Shown in pieces: positions 27,447-36,855 of a stretch of 43,982 nt of DNA. Made by a program: the position numbers and the translations under genes. The stretch's first letter is position 1. Every line of letters begins with the position of its first letter. The notes under the pieces were generated by a model. It was not told the DNA's origin and searched no databases. It was given only the letters and a program-made list of their open reading frames with translations. The DNA lies in assembly GCA_015487635.1 (NCBI GenBank), contig WFPM01000131.1:1-43982 (forward strand). The letters run 5' to 3'. Origin of the DNA: Rhodothermus sp. GTDB lineage: Bacteria > Bacteroidota > Rhodothermia > Rhodothermales > Rhodothermaceae.

Positions 27447-30437
27447 TTAAAGTTCAAAGCCCAGGTAGAACAGGAACGTGCGGTAGGCCGGGTAAGGCGT
27501 CACTTCGACGCCATCGGCGACCGGCTGCGTGCCGAAGTTGTTCACTTCGGGATCGTAGCTCTTGTAAGGAGTAATCGTGATCGGATTCCGGGCGGAGAGA
27601 CCTACCCGGAGCCGTCGAACGGTACGGTGCAGCGTAGGCCAGAGGCGTTCAAGCGGAACGTCGTAGTAGAGACCGATTTCGCGAATCCGGAAGTAAGAGG
27701 CATTCTGCACGAAAGGTCGGGCTGAGACGCCCAGCAGATTGACCCGTTCAATGCCATTTGGGATACCATCGCCGTCGTCGTCTCTGTCAAAGTCGGCGGT
27801 GGTCCCGAAGAGATCGAACAGGAGCATGGTCAGGTTCAGATTGTCGCCGCCGTACTTCCAGTGGGCCAGCACCGACAGGGTCAGGCGGTCGGCAATAGAC
27901 CATTCGTTGGAGAATGACAGCTGAAATTTGGGGGCTACATCGCCGAGCTTGAAGACTCCGTCGGGGCGACCATCCCCGTCGATGTCGTCAATTCCCACAA
28001 TCTGCGTGGGGCTCTGTCCTTCTTCGATGCGAATTTCGCCCAGGGTGGCCCCAAATCCACCGCCGAGGGCGCGGAACGGCGGGACCGGCAAGCGGGTGAC
28101 CGTGGCGCGGTTGGTCCAGAAGCGGATCTGGCTGATCCAGCGCAGGCCGGGTCGGTCGACGGGGACCAGGGAGAGCCCTATCTCCAGGCCAACGTTTTCC
28201 AGTTCGCCGCCGTTAAACGTTTCCAGGCCAAAACCTGTGGAAGGTTCGACCTCGCGCTGAAGCAGTAGATCGGTAATAACTTTGCGGTAGAGTGTGAATT
28301 CCAGCGCAGCCCGTCCATGGAACAGGCTCAGATCGAAGCCGCCTTCCAGCTCGGTCTGCCGTTCCGGCTTGACGCGGTCGAAGCCCCGCCGTCGGCTGAT
28401 GATCGAACCAGCTTGGCCGCCGATGACCGTGGGATCAAATGAGGTGTATTTGATCCCGAAACCGGCGATGTTACCCGTCTGTCCCCAGGCCAGCCGTAGT
28501 TTCAGTTGATCGATCACCGGCCAGCGCCAGAAGTTAAACTGGTGCAGGTTGAGGGCGACCGAAGCTTTGGGGTAAAGGAAAAAGCGGCGGACGTCCCCGT
28601 TGATCGAGCTTTTATCACCGCGCAGTCCGACGGTCAGGATCAGACGGTCGGCCCAGTTTGCTTCTTCCTGGAAAAAGAAACTACGGTCGCGCTGGAACTG
28701 GCGCGTCTGTTCGCGATCGATGGTGGAAGCCTGGTCCAGGTTCTGCTGGCCGGGCACGAGCCCGTCGGCCACGAAGAGCAGCTGATTCTGGTCGAAGTTG
28801 GCGCCGGTCAGGCCGCCCTGCGAGGTCAACGTCAGGTCCAGGGTGCCCGGGGTCCAGGTATGCACGAAAAGCGCCCGCCAGTTTGTGTTGAATGTGTTGG
28901 CCTGTCGTAGAATGAGGGTACCAGGGCCTCGGCCGTCTACGTTCAGGCGTTCGAACTGCAGTTCGACCGGAAAGCGCGCATCGTTTTCCAGGTTATAGTA
29001 GTCCACCCCACCTTCCAGAATGAACTGGAGGGCCTGACGGGCACGCTGAAGCAAATTGACGCGGAGCCGTCCCGAGCCGATGAAGCGGTTGACGGACTCT
29101 TCATTTTTCATCAGGGCGGCTGTTTGCAGCGGATTGGCCGAATTGAAGGGATGATCCGGATAGATCCCATTTTCGTCCGGCAACAGATAGACAAAATTGG
29201 GCGTGGCCGCTAGCGAGATGCCAAAGGTTGTGCCCGAGTTGTCGTTTCCGGTCAGGCCGCGGCGTGTGGCAGTCCGGATGTAGTTGGTGGTGGTTTCCAG
29301 TTGGATCCGATCGGTCAGGCGATGGCTCAGGTTCAGCCGCAGGCTGTACTTGTCGTAACCGGTCCGTTTGACGATGCCTTCTTCGTTATGCAGTAGGCCG
29401 GAGGCAAAGAACTGGGTGCGTTCGTTGCCTCCACTGATGGAGAGGCTGGTGCGGTACAGCAATCCGCGGTTGCCGTAGAGCAGGTCTTCGTAGTCGTAAA
29501 ATCCGCGACCGTTCAGGGCGGCCTGGAACTCTTCCAGGCCTTTGGGGCCAAAGAAGGCCAGGGCCGTTTCGGCCGTGAAGGTACGTGTCCCCAGGCGTTT
29601 GGCAATTTCGTTGAAGCCGATCTCCTGCCGGACACGTACGATGGTCTGGCCGGGGCGCCCGCGTTTTGTCCGAATGATCACAACTCCGTTCGAGGCGCGT
29701 GCTCCGTACAGGGCAGCCGCCGAAGCCCCTTTGAGGATCTCAATGGATTCGATATCTTCCGGGTTGAGGTCGGCAATCCGATTGACCGGGTTGTCCTGGG
29801 CAACGCCACTACCGCCGCCCGTCGCATTGGTGACGGCATCGACCCCACTCTGAATCTGGGAGTTGTCGATCAGCACGCCGTCCACCACAAACAGCGGTTG
29901 CGCGTTGCCGTTGATAGTAGAGATGCCCCGTAGCTTGATGGACAGACCACCGCCCGGGGCGCCGCTGTAAGCGCTGATATAAGCGCCCGTTACCTTCCCG
30001 CTCAGTGCGGCGTCCAGGGTGGGTTGCGCGGTCACTTCAGCCAGTTCGGCCGCATTGACGGTGGCCACGGCATGGGCCAGGTTGCTGCGCCGTACCGAGG
30101 TGGCCAATCCGGTCACGACCACCTCTTCCAGCCCCAGCACGTCTTCCTCCAGCCGAACGTCCAAGCGGGTTACCTCCGGACCGACTGCGATCTCCTGCGT
30201 GCGGTACCCGACGAAGGAAAAAATCAGTACCTGGGGACCTGGTGGTAGGTTAATCGAAAAGCGACCGTCCACGTCCGTCGTGGTCCCCTGCATCGTGCCT
30301 TTCAGTACGATGCTGACGCCGGGGAGCGGTGCGCCAGACCGAGCATCGACTACAGTTCCTTCCACGAGGCGCTGACCCCAAGCAGGGAAGGCCAGAAACA
30401 TTCCGGCCACTATACAGAGCAGCAGAGGAAAGCGCAT
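27447..30437 (-). CDS. SusC/RagA-family TonB-dependent receptor, pair 1
   Basis: The 996-residue outer-membrane receptor has a signal peptide ending at PAWGQ and an N-terminal carboxypeptidase-like extension (VEGTVVDARSGAPLPGVSIVLKG). A TonB-box-like LEEVVVTG, a plug with IEILKGASAAALYGARASNGVVIIRTKRG and a long beta-barrel follow. It imports oligomers together with the SusD partner and TonB energy. Substrate is unknown, since no polysaccharide-degrading enzyme lies nearby in the window. Confidence 0.95.
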   Translation of the reverse strand: MRFPLLLCIVAGMFLAFPAWGQRLVEGTVVDARSGAPLPGVSIVLKGTMQGTTTDVDGRFSINLPPGPQVLIFSFVGYRTQEIAVGPEVTRLDVRLEEDVLGLEEVVVTGLATSVRRSNLAHAVATVNAAELAEVTAQPTLDAALSGKVTGAYISAYSGAPGGGLSIKLRGISTINGNAQPLFVVDGVLIDNSQIQSGVDAVTNATGGGSGVAQDNPVNRIADLNPEDIESIEILKGASAAALYGARASNGVVIIRTKRGRPGQTIVRVRQEIGFNEIAKRLGTRTFTAETALAFFGPKGLEEFQAALNGRGFYDYEDLLYGNRGLLYRTSLSISGGNERTQFFASGLLHNEEGIVKRTGYDKYSLRLNLSHRLTDRIQLETTTNYIRTATRRGLTGNDNSGTTFGISLAATPNFVYLLPDENGIYPDHPFNSANPLQTAALMKNEESVNRFIGSGRLRVNLLQRARQALQFILEGGVDYYNLENDARFPVELQFERLNVDGRGPGTLILRQANTFNTNWRALFVHTWTPGTLDLTLTSQGGLTGANFDQNQLLFVADGLVPGQQNLDQASTIDREQTRQFQRDRSFFFQEEANWADRLILTVGLRGDKSSINGDVRRFFLYPKASVALNLHQFNFWRWPVIDQLKLRLAWGQTGNIAGFGIKYTSFDPTVIGGQAGSIISRRRGFDRVKPERQTELEGGFDLSLFHGRAALEFTLYRKVITDLLLQREVEPSTGFGLETFNGGELENVGLEIGLSLVPVDRPGLRWISQIRFWTNRATVTRLPVPPFRALGGGFGATLGEIRIEEGQSPTQIVGIDDIDGDGRPDGVFKLGDVAPKFQLSFSNEWSIADRLTLSVLAHWKYGGDNLNLTMLLFDLFGTTADFDRDDDGDGIPNGIERVNLLGVSARPFVQNASYFRIREIGLYYDVPLERLWPTLHRTVRRLRVGLSARNPITITPYKSYDPEVNNFGTQPVADGVEVTPYPAYRTFLFYLGFEL

Positions 30438-30493
30438 GACAATCCGCGTTATGTAAATGGTTGCTACTAAATAGGAGATTAGTGAAAGAAAAG

Positions 30494-30525
30494 CAAATAA
30501 AAATGCAACGGCTCGCCATCAAAAA
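30494..30525 (-). promoter_or_regulatory. possible Bacteroidota-type promoter of susC pair 1
   Basis: On the minus strand TTTATTTG (30501-30494) resembles the -7 consensus TAnnTTTG with one mismatch. A TTTTTTG run lies about 18 bases upstream of it. It is about 57 bases from the susC start. The match is weak to moderate. Confidence 0.35.
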
Positions 30526-30633
30526 AGAACAGTTCATCGAAGGCTTTTTGCAGCTAAGGGTTGAAATTAGGATGAATTTGTCTCTAAATAGGCATCGGTA
30601 TCTTGGCAATACGTTTTTCGGGGTGGGGCAACA

Positions 30634-31449
30634 CTAAAGGGTAGGGATCAGGGCCAATATGCGCAGGGGGCCGCCGCTGCCACGTTGGATTTTCATGGGA
30701 AGCGCAATCAGCAGCGCGCCGCGTGGGGGCAGGCGGTCCAGGTGGGCGACGTTCTCGAAGGCCGGGACGTTCTCGGCAAAAAGGATCTGGTGCGTTTCGA
30801 AGCGCGTGGACTGACCGTAGTCGATGCTGGGTGTGTCGATGCCCACTGCTTTAGGCCGGCGGTTTTCGAGCAGCCAGCGAGCAGCCTCGGGATGCAGGCC
30901 GGGGAAGTGGAGCTGCGCGACGGCCTCCGGACCGCGCGCGTCGGTGCCCATGTAGCGCACGCGGTCGGGCCAGAACTGGCCGTATCCGGTGCGGAGTAGC
31001 ACGATGGCGCCTTCCGGAATCGGCCCATGGGCGGCTTCCCAGGCCTCGAAGTCGGCCACCTGAACCTGATAGTCCCGGTCGGCCAGCGCTTTTTCTGACA
31101 CGTCGATCACCACGGCCGAGCCCATGAGCTGCGTGAGCGGAATCTCGTCCACGCTCCACCTGCCCTCGGCAAAGTGCACAGGCGCGTCGATGTGAGTGCC
31201 GCCGTGCTCGGCCGTGCAGAAGGTGTTCGCCTCGTAATAGTAGCCGGCTTCCGTGTAGCCTCGATGGTCGATGCGGAGCTGGAAGCCTTCGGCCGTGGGC
31301 CAGTAGATCGTCGAGTCGTCGTAGGCGTAGCTCAGGTCGAGCACCTCGTAGCCCGGCGGGGGCAACGTGGTCAGCATGGCCGGCGGCGCCTCCGGTTGCG
31401 GCCGGCAGCTCGCTCCAAGCAGCAGAAGCAGCAGCGCAAGGCGACGCAT
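30634..31449 (-). CDS. cyclase-family (kynurenine formamidase-like) lipoprotein
   Basis: The 271-residue protein has a signal peptide with a lipobox-like LLLGASC and one cyclase domain. The metal-binding motif HGGTHIDAPVHF is at about residues 82-93, and the domain continues with ALLIALPMKI near the end. This superfamily includes kynurenine formamidase and other metal-dependent hydrolases of small amides or lactones. Export as a lipoprotein points to an envelope role, unlike the cytoplasmic tryptophan enzyme. ATG 31449 gives a normal signal peptide. Confidence 0.85.
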   Translation of the reverse strand: MRRLALLLLLLGASCRPQPEAPPAMLTTLPPPGYEVLDLSYAYDDSTIYWPTAEGFQLRIDHRGYTEAGYYYEANTFCTAEHGGTHIDAPVHFAEGRWSVDEIPLTQLMGSAVVIDVSEKALADRDYQVQVADFEAWEAAHGPIPEGAIVLLRTGYGQFWPDRVRYMGTDARGPEAVAQLHFPGLHPEAARWLLENRRPKAVGIDTPSIDYGQSTRFETHQILFAENVPAFENVAHLDRLPPRGALLIALPMKIQRGSGGPLRILALIPTL

Positions 31450-31494
31450 GGCGTGGTTAGATTGGTCCATGGGTGCGCTTCATCAAAAATATAC

Positions 31495-31530
31495 AAAAGA
31501 AAAAAGCCCCGGTGCTCAGGCGCCGGGGCT
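31495..31530 (-). terminator. lpd terminator
   Basis: On the minus strand AGCCCCGG (31530-31523) pairs with CCGGGGCT (31512-31505) across a 10-base loop and is followed by a T-rich run. It starts 23 bases after the lpd stop. Confidence 0.85.
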
Positions 31531-31553
31531 CTGCATTGCTGCAACAGGTCGTT

Positions 31554-32978
31554 TCAGATGTTGATCGGCTCGCCAATGGCGGCACGGGCGGCCTCCATGA
31601 TCGCCTCCGAGAGTGTTGGATGCGGATGGATGGATTCGATGATTTCGTGGTAGGTGGTTTCCAGCGTACGCGCCGTGACGGCCTCGGCGATCAGCTCGGT
31701 GGCGTCGTGGCCAATGATGTGGCAGCCGAGGAACTCCCCGTACTTCGCGTCGAAGATCACCTTCACGAAGCCCTCCGTGTGGCCCAGGGCCGTGGCCTTG
31801 CCGGAGGCCGTGAAGGGGAATTTGCCCACCTTGATGTCGTAGCCGGCCTCGCGGGCCTTCTCCTCGGTATAGCCCACCGAGGCGATCTGCGGCTGGCAGT
31901 AGGTGCAGCCCGGGATGTTGTTGTAGTTGAGCGGCTGCACTTCTTTGCCCGCGATCTTCTCCACGCACAGGATGCCCTCGTGGCTGGCCTTGTGGGCAAG
32001 CCAGGGGGGGCCGGCCACGTCGCCGATGGCATAAATGCCCTCGACGTTCGTCCGGTAGAACTGGTCCACGACAATCTGGCCGGGCTTTGTCTCGACGCCC
32101 AGGTCTTCCAACCCCAGGTTTTCGATATTGCCTACCACCCCGACGGCCGACAGCACCTGATCGGCCTTGATGATTTCCTCGCCCTTCTTCGTTTTGACTT
32201 TGACTTTCAGTTCTTTGCCTTTTGTGTCGACCGATTCCACCTGGGCCCCGGTCATCACCTTGATGCCCATCTTCCGGTAGGCCCGCTCCAGGGCCTTCGA
32301 GATCTCGGCATCCTCGATGGGTACGATGCGGTCCATCAGCTCGATGAGCGTGACCTCGGTGCCCATGTGGTGGTAGAAATAGGCGAACTCGACGCCGATG
32401 GCACCGGCTCCGACGATGACCAGCCGTTTCGGTTGTTCTTTTTGGAGCAGGGCTTCCTTGTAGGTGATGATCTTTTTGCCGTCCACGGGCAGGGCCGGAA
32501 TCTGGCGGGCGCGGGCACCGGTGGCCAGGATGATGTGGGTGGCCTCGACGGTGCGCGGCTCGCCGATCTTTTCGCCGTCCATGTTGACCGAGGGCTGCAC
32601 GTCGATTTTGCCCTTACCCACCAGGCGGGCCTGGCCCCAGATGACGTCGATCTTGTTTTTCTTCATCAGGAAGGCTACGCCCCGGCTCATCTTGTCGGCG
32701 ACGGCGCGGCTGCGCTCGATCACCTTTGCAAAGTCGGGCTTCACCTCGCCCTTGAGCTTCAGCCCGTAGGCTTCCAGGTTGCGGACCTCGGCCGCCATTT
32801 CGGCGCTTTTCAGCAGCGCCTTGGTGGGAATGCAGCCGATGTTGAGACAGACGCCGCCGAGCCGGTTCTTTTCGATGATGGCGGTCTTGAAGCCGAGCTG
32901 AGCGGCCCGGATGGCGGTCTCGTATCCGCCGGGACCGGACCCGATCACCACGACATCATAACGGGTATTCTTAGCCAT
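31554..32978 (-). CDS. lpdA: dihydrolipoyl dehydrogenase
   Basis: The 474-residue flavoprotein (E3) reoxidises lipoyl groups of 2-oxoacid dehydrogenase or glycine cleavage complexes, with NAD as acceptor. It has the FAD-binding GSGPGGYETAIRA, the redox disulfide C44/C49 in GGVCLNIGCIPTK, the NAD-binding GAGAIGVEFA and the C-terminal active-site histidine block HPHPTLSE. No partner complex genes lie nearby. It appears to be its own transcription unit with a terminator. Confidence 0.96.
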   Translation of the reverse strand: MAKNTRYDVVVIGSGPGGYETAIRAAQLGFKTAIIEKNRLGGVCLNIGCIPTKALLKSAEMAAEVRNLEAYGLKLKGEVKPDFAKVIERSRAVADKMSRGVAFLMKKNKIDVIWGQARLVGKGKIDVQPSVNMDGEKIGEPRTVEATHIILATGARARQIPALPVDGKKIITYKEALLQKEQPKRLVIVGAGAIGVEFAYFYHHMGTEVTLIELMDRIVPIEDAEISKALERAYRKMGIKVMTGAQVESVDTKGKELKVKVKTKKGEEIIKADQVLSAVGVVGNIENLGLEDLGVETKPGQIVVDQFYRTNVEGIYAIGDVAGPPWLAHKASHEGILCVEKIAGKEVQPLNYNNIPGCTYCQPQIASVGYTEEKAREAGYDIKVGKFPFTASGKATALGHTEGFVKVIFDAKYGEFLGCHIIGHDATELIAEAVTARTLETTYHEIIESIHPHPTLSEAIMEAARAAIGEPINI

Positions 32979-33092
32979 ATTGGATCTGCAGCGGGTTTTG
33001 TGCCGGGTACTGGAAACTTCCCAAAAATAACCGCTGGCGGGCGGAGTTGCCCGGATTCTCCGGCAAGCTTATGTGAAATCGCCGGAGCAGGT

Positions 33093-34277
33093 TCAGCGGG
33101 GGCGTAGCCAGGGCATGGGATTGAGCACCTGGCCGCCCCGGAAGAGCGAAAAGAACACGCCCGCACGTTTGGGCTCGGCGTCGGTGCCGGCCCGGCCGAT
33201 GACCTGTCCGGCCCGCACGGCCTGGCCTATCGACACGTACACGAGCGACAGGTTGCTGTAGAACGTCTGGTATTCGCCGTGCTGAATAAGGACGTAGGTG
33301 CCGTATTCCGGCATGGCGTCGATGGCGATCACACGGCCGTCGAAGACGGCGCGCACCTTGGCCTGGGGCTTTGTCGCGATCAGAATGCCGGGATTGGGCG
33401 TGCGCGTGCCGTAGACGGGATTGACCACTTCGCCGAAGGGCTCGACGACGGCGCCTTCGGCAGGCCAGGGCAGCCGTCCCCGATTCTGTTCGAACGAACC
33501 GGTCAGCTCGGCAAAAGCCACAGCGGCCGATGGATCGGCCGCCTCGCGGGCGCGTTGGCGCTCCCGTTCGGCCGCCAGCAACGCCTGGATGCGCGACTCC
33601 AGCGCGCGGGCGGCCTGGCGCTTCTGGGCCAGCGACTGTTCCAGCGAGACGCGCTGGGCCCGGAGTGCCTCGATTACGCGGCGGCGCTCACGCTCCAGCC
33701 GGGCCAGACGTTGCCGCTCGGCTTCGGCTTCCTGCAGCAGCTTCTCGGTCTCCTGACGGGCGGCCAGCAGCTCTTGACGGCGAGCTTCCAGGGCGGCCGT
33801 CGCCTGCCGGATGGCTTCGAGCTTGGCCTGTCGTTGTCGGGCGAAACGGCTCAGGTAACGGGCTCGGATGAGCATCTGGTTGATGGACCGGGCCGAGAGC
33901 AGCAGCGCCAGATCGTGCAGGCGACCGTACTTGTAGGCGTGCAGTGCGCGGCGACGGTACTGGGCTTTCAGCTTTTCGATTTCCTGGCTGAGCGCGCGGG
34001 CGGCCTGCTGCAGCGAATCGATCGTACGGGCCAGCTCTTCCAGCCGCTCCCGATAGCTCCGGATCAGCTCGCGGCGGATGGCAATCTGGCGCTCGATGCT
34101 TTCAAGCGTCTGGAGCGTGGCCTGTTCGGCCTCGGCCGTTTCGGCCAGGCGGGCCTCTTCCTGGCGGATCTGCTCGCGGAGCGCCTGCAGGCGGCGTTCG
34201 ATCTCGGTACGGTCCTGCTGGGCCAGGACCGCCGTCGCGCTGAGCATCAGCAGCAGAGCGAGCAGCAGACGCCTCAT
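33093..34277 (-). CDS. EnvC-like coiled-coil protein with degenerate LytM domain
   Basis: The 394-residue exported protein (signal peptide LLLALLLMLSATAVLAQ) has a long Arg/Glu/Gln-rich coiled coil (about 20-260) and a C-terminal LytM/M23 fold (about 285-390). The metal-ligand motifs are missing: GILIATKP and AGVFFSLF stand where active enzymes have their zinc-binding His/Asp and HxH motifs. It is thus likely an amidase activator like EnvC rather than a hydrolase. The start overlaps the preceding lipoprotein gene by 4 bases (ATGA). Confidence 0.88.
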   Translation of the reverse strand: MRRLLLALLLMLSATAVLAQQDRTEIERRLQALREQIRQEEARLAETAEAEQATLQTLESIERQIAIRRELIRSYRERLEELARTIDSLQQAARALSQEIEKLKAQYRRRALHAYKYGRLHDLALLLSARSINQMLIRARYLSRFARQRQAKLEAIRQATAALEARRQELLAARQETEKLLQEAEAERQRLARLERERRRVIEALRAQRVSLEQSLAQKRQAARALESRIQALLAAERERQRAREAADPSAAVAFAELTGSFEQNRGRLPWPAEGAVVEPFGEVVNPVYGTRTPNPGILIATKPQAKVRAVFDGRVIAIDAMPEYGTYVLIQHGEYQTFYSNLSLVYVSIGQAVRAGQVIGRAGTDAEPKRAGVFFSLFRGGQVLNPMPWLRPR

Positions 34278-35068
34278 GGTCGTTCCATCATCGCTTGTAA
34301 CGGAATGCGGCGCGTGCGCGGGTCCGGATTCCAGGCAAACTGCAGGGTGGGTGGGTTGAGCTTCAGCTCCCGGTAGTACAGCCGCACCGTTACGCCGACG
34401 GCGGGGCGTTCGAGCAAAAGCCGGCGGGGAAGGAACACCCGGCCGAATCGATCGAACGCCTCGAAGCGGTACGACTCAACAAGCGTGCCGTTCGGATGGT
34501 AGCGCTCGTAGCGCGTCACCCGCCATCGCGCCGGGTCCACCACATAACGATACAGCCCGTTGGGATCGTACAGGTAGTAATGGCCGGAGTCGGCGGTTAC
34601 GTGCCAGCGTCCGGGTGGGGGGTACAGGGCACCCAGCAGACTCAGAAACGGATCGCTTTCGGTGAGCAGCGGCAGCCGGCGCACGGCCGGCTCGCTGCGG
34701 GCGCCAAAGTAGAGCCGACGATGAATGCGGTCGTGTAGCAGCACGCTGTCGGGCGTGATGAGCAGTCGGGCCGCTTCGATGCCCCAGCCGGGGCTCAGAC
34801 GGATAAGCAGCGTGTCGTTCCGACGGGCCACGATGGTGGCCGAGAGGTTGTCGGTGCCTGCGGGCGTGTGCACCTGCAGGCGGGCCCGGCCGGTGAAGGC
34901 CCGAAGCGTGTCGAGCGGCAGGCGGAGCTGGAAGCGGATCTGGTCGGCCGAATGGTAGGGGAAGCGGGCGGGCAGGTCGGGACGTTCGGCCAGGCGCGGC
35001 CCGCGGGCGCATCCGCCCAGCAAAAGCAGGATGCTGAGCAGCGATGCTAAGTGAAAGACCGGACGCAT
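34274..35068 (-). CDS. DUF4292-type lipoprotein
   Basis: The 264-residue lipoprotein has a lipobox (LLLLGGC) and then a mainly beta protein with a LolB/LppX-like pattern: FTGRARLQVHTPAGTDNLSATIVARRNDTLLIRLSPGWGIEAARLLITPDSVLLHDR. Bacteroidota carry such DUF4292 proteins between TPR and EnvC-like genes, as here. A role in envelope lipid or lipoprotein handling is a guess from fold alone. ATG 35068 is chosen; a TTG at 35086 would add 6 residues. Confidence 0.8.
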   Translation of the reverse strand: MRPVFHLASLLSILLLLGGCARGPRLAERPDLPARFPYHSADQIRFQLRLPLDTLRAFTGRARLQVHTPAGTDNLSATIVARRNDTLLIRLSPGWGIEAARLLITPDSVLLHDRIHRRLYFGARSEPAVRRLPLLTESDPFLSLLGALYPPPGRWHVTADSGHYYLYDPNGLYRYVVDPARWRVTRYERYHPNGTLVESYRFEAFDRFGRVFLPRRLLLERPAVGVTVRLYYRELKLNPPTLQFAWNPDPRTRRIPLQAMMERP

Positions 35069-35082
35069 AGTGCGGGGCCCGC

Positions 35083-36720
35083 TCAATGGGTGGTCAGCAG
35101 GTGGTGGAGGTAGGCATTGTCGGGGTCTTTCCGGAGGGCTTCCTGCCAGATGCGCCGGGCTTCGTCCAGGCGGCCCAGCCGGGCCAGGGCCTCCCCCAGA
35201 TAGGCGTAGGTGAGCGGTCCGGCCGGGCCACGCTGCAGCGCCTGTTGCAGGACCGCGCAGGCCTGTTCGGGCTGGCCGGCCTGCAGGTATAGCCAGCCGA
35301 GCGTTTCCAGCATCCAGGGTTCGGGCTGGGAAGGCAGGGCGGTCCGGGCCGTCTGCAGCACCGACGGTTCGCGACGGCCCGTCAACCAGTCCACAACGGC
35401 ACAGTGGAGTCGCACGGCGGCGGAGCGGTCGGTCAGTTGCCGCGCCTGGCGGCAGGCTGCGCGAGCGGCGTCAGGACGTTCCAGGCGGGCCAGCAGATGT
35501 CCCCGGAGCGCGTGCAGTTCGGCCGTTTCTTCCGGCGTGTGTGCGGGCCAATCGGGCAGCACCTTCAGGAACGTTTCGACATAGGGGAGGGCGGCGTCCG
35601 GCCTGCCGCGCGCCAGGTGGGCATAGGCGGCCAGGCGTAGCAGGGGCGGTTGATCCGGAAAGAGGAACAGGGCTTCCTCCGCTACTTCCACGCTGCGTCG
35701 GGGCAGGCCGGCCGCCAGCCAGGTACGGGCGGCGTCAATCCAGACCGCGAGATCGCGCGGGTCGTATTGCAGGCTGCGGGTGAGCAGCTCGGCGGACCAG
35801 TCCGGGCGTTCGTCTCGGTAGAGCCGGGCCAGCAGACGCAGCGCCTCGACGTGCGTCGAATCCCGGCGCAACAGGTCCTGCAGCAGGGCGCGAGCCTCCT
35901 GGCGGGCCTGCGGGTTGTCCGGTTGCCGTTCGATCAACTGTTGTGCCCGGGCCAGCAGGGCCGCCGGAGTAGAAGGGTGCGGCGTCAGTCGGGCCAGCAA
36001 GTGCGTTGTTACGGTATCGTCCGGCGCCAGGCGCAGTGCATGTTCCAGTGCCCAGCGGGCCTTTTCGCGTGCGCCCCGGCGAAAGTACAACAGGCCCGCG
36101 GTGCGCCACAGCTCAGGATTGTCTGCGTCAAAGGGGAGCAGGGCTTCCAGCGTCTGCAGGGCTTCCAGCGTATCGCCGGCGGCCAGTTGCAGCGGCCAGA
36201 GCGTTCGGTACAGACTGGTATCGGCGCCGTAGCGGTCGCGCAACTGCTCGTAGAGCCGGCGGGCAGTGGTCAGGTCACCCTGCTGCTGCGCCCGGCGGGC
36301 CCGGTAGTGCAGGACCCTCCGGTCTTCGGGATGGTGGCGACGGAGGAAGCGAATGGCTTTCTGGAGCGCTTCCGTTTCTCCGGAGATTTCCAGCATGTCG
36401 AGCCATTCATGGCAGTAGCTGACCTCCTGGGGGGCCGCGCGACAGGCTTTCTCGGCGTAGAAGCGGGCTGCATTTAGGTCGTTTTGCCGACGGTAGGCCT
36501 GGGCCAGCGCGCTCAGCAGGGCCGGCGCGTCAGGTACGAGCGACAGGGCTTCTTCCAGCAGCGGAATGGCCTCGTCCGGCTGGCCGAGTTCCAGATAGGT
36601 CAGGCTCCGCACCAGCAGTTGCTGCGCCCGGATCGTATCGGGCAGCATGTACTGGCTGAAAGACGGGCCGGGGACCAGCAGGAGCCAGCCCAGCAGGCAC
36701 GGTAGCAACCGGAAAGCCAT
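35083..36720 (-). CDS. exported tetratricopeptide-repeat protein
   Basis: The 545-residue protein has a signal peptide (LLPCLLGWLLLVPGPSFSQ) and then tandem TPR units through most of its length, for example ARSLTYLELGQPDEAIPLLEEALSLVPD-type repeats and a final AYLGEALARLGRLDEARRIWQEALRKDPDNAYLHHL. TPR arrays bind partner proteins. It heads the unit with the DUF4292 lipoprotein and EnvC-like gene. ATG 36720 is used because it begins the signal peptide; the open frame is 24 codons longer. Confidence 0.88.
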   Translation of the reverse strand: MAFRLLPCLLGWLLLVPGPSFSQYMLPDTIRAQQLLVRSLTYLELGQPDEAIPLLEEALSLVPDAPALLSALAQAYRRQNDLNAARFYAEKACRAAPQEVSYCHEWLDMLEISGETEALQKAIRFLRRHHPEDRRVLHYRARRAQQQGDLTTARRLYEQLRDRYGADTSLYRTLWPLQLAAGDTLEALQTLEALLPFDADNPELWRTAGLLYFRRGAREKARWALEHALRLAPDDTVTTHLLARLTPHPSTPAALLARAQQLIERQPDNPQARQEARALLQDLLRRDSTHVEALRLLARLYRDERPDWSAELLTRSLQYDPRDLAVWIDAARTWLAAGLPRRSVEVAEEALFLFPDQPPLLRLAAYAHLARGRPDAALPYVETFLKVLPDWPAHTPEETAELHALRGHLLARLERPDAARAACRQARQLTDRSAAVRLHCAVVDWLTGRREPSVLQTARTALPSQPEPWMLETLGWLYLQAGQPEQACAVLQQALQRGPAGPLTYAYLGEALARLGRLDEARRIWQEALRKDPDNAYLHHLLTTH

Positions 36721-36790
36721 GCGAATTCTCAGGAAACGCCCGACGCGTTTTGCGCTCACCAAAACGAAGGCACGGGGGGGATGTTTCAGC

Positions 36791-36829
36791 AAAAACGCGG
36801 GCGCCCGGCATCGACGATGCCGGGCGCCC
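36791..36829 (-). terminator. terminator after susD pair 2
   Basis: A perfect 13-base-pair stem (36799-36811 with 36817-36829) has a 5-base loop and is followed on the minus strand by GCGTTTTTG. It begins 26 bases after the susD stop and separates that operon from the TPR gene. Confidence 0.9.
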
Positions 36830-36855
36830 GGGGTTGTGCGCAGCGCCAGAAGCGA

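Noticed and set aside
31473-33107. 544-codon plus-strand frame opposite lpd
   Set aside because: Antisense to dihydrolipoyl dehydrogenase; no motif of its own.
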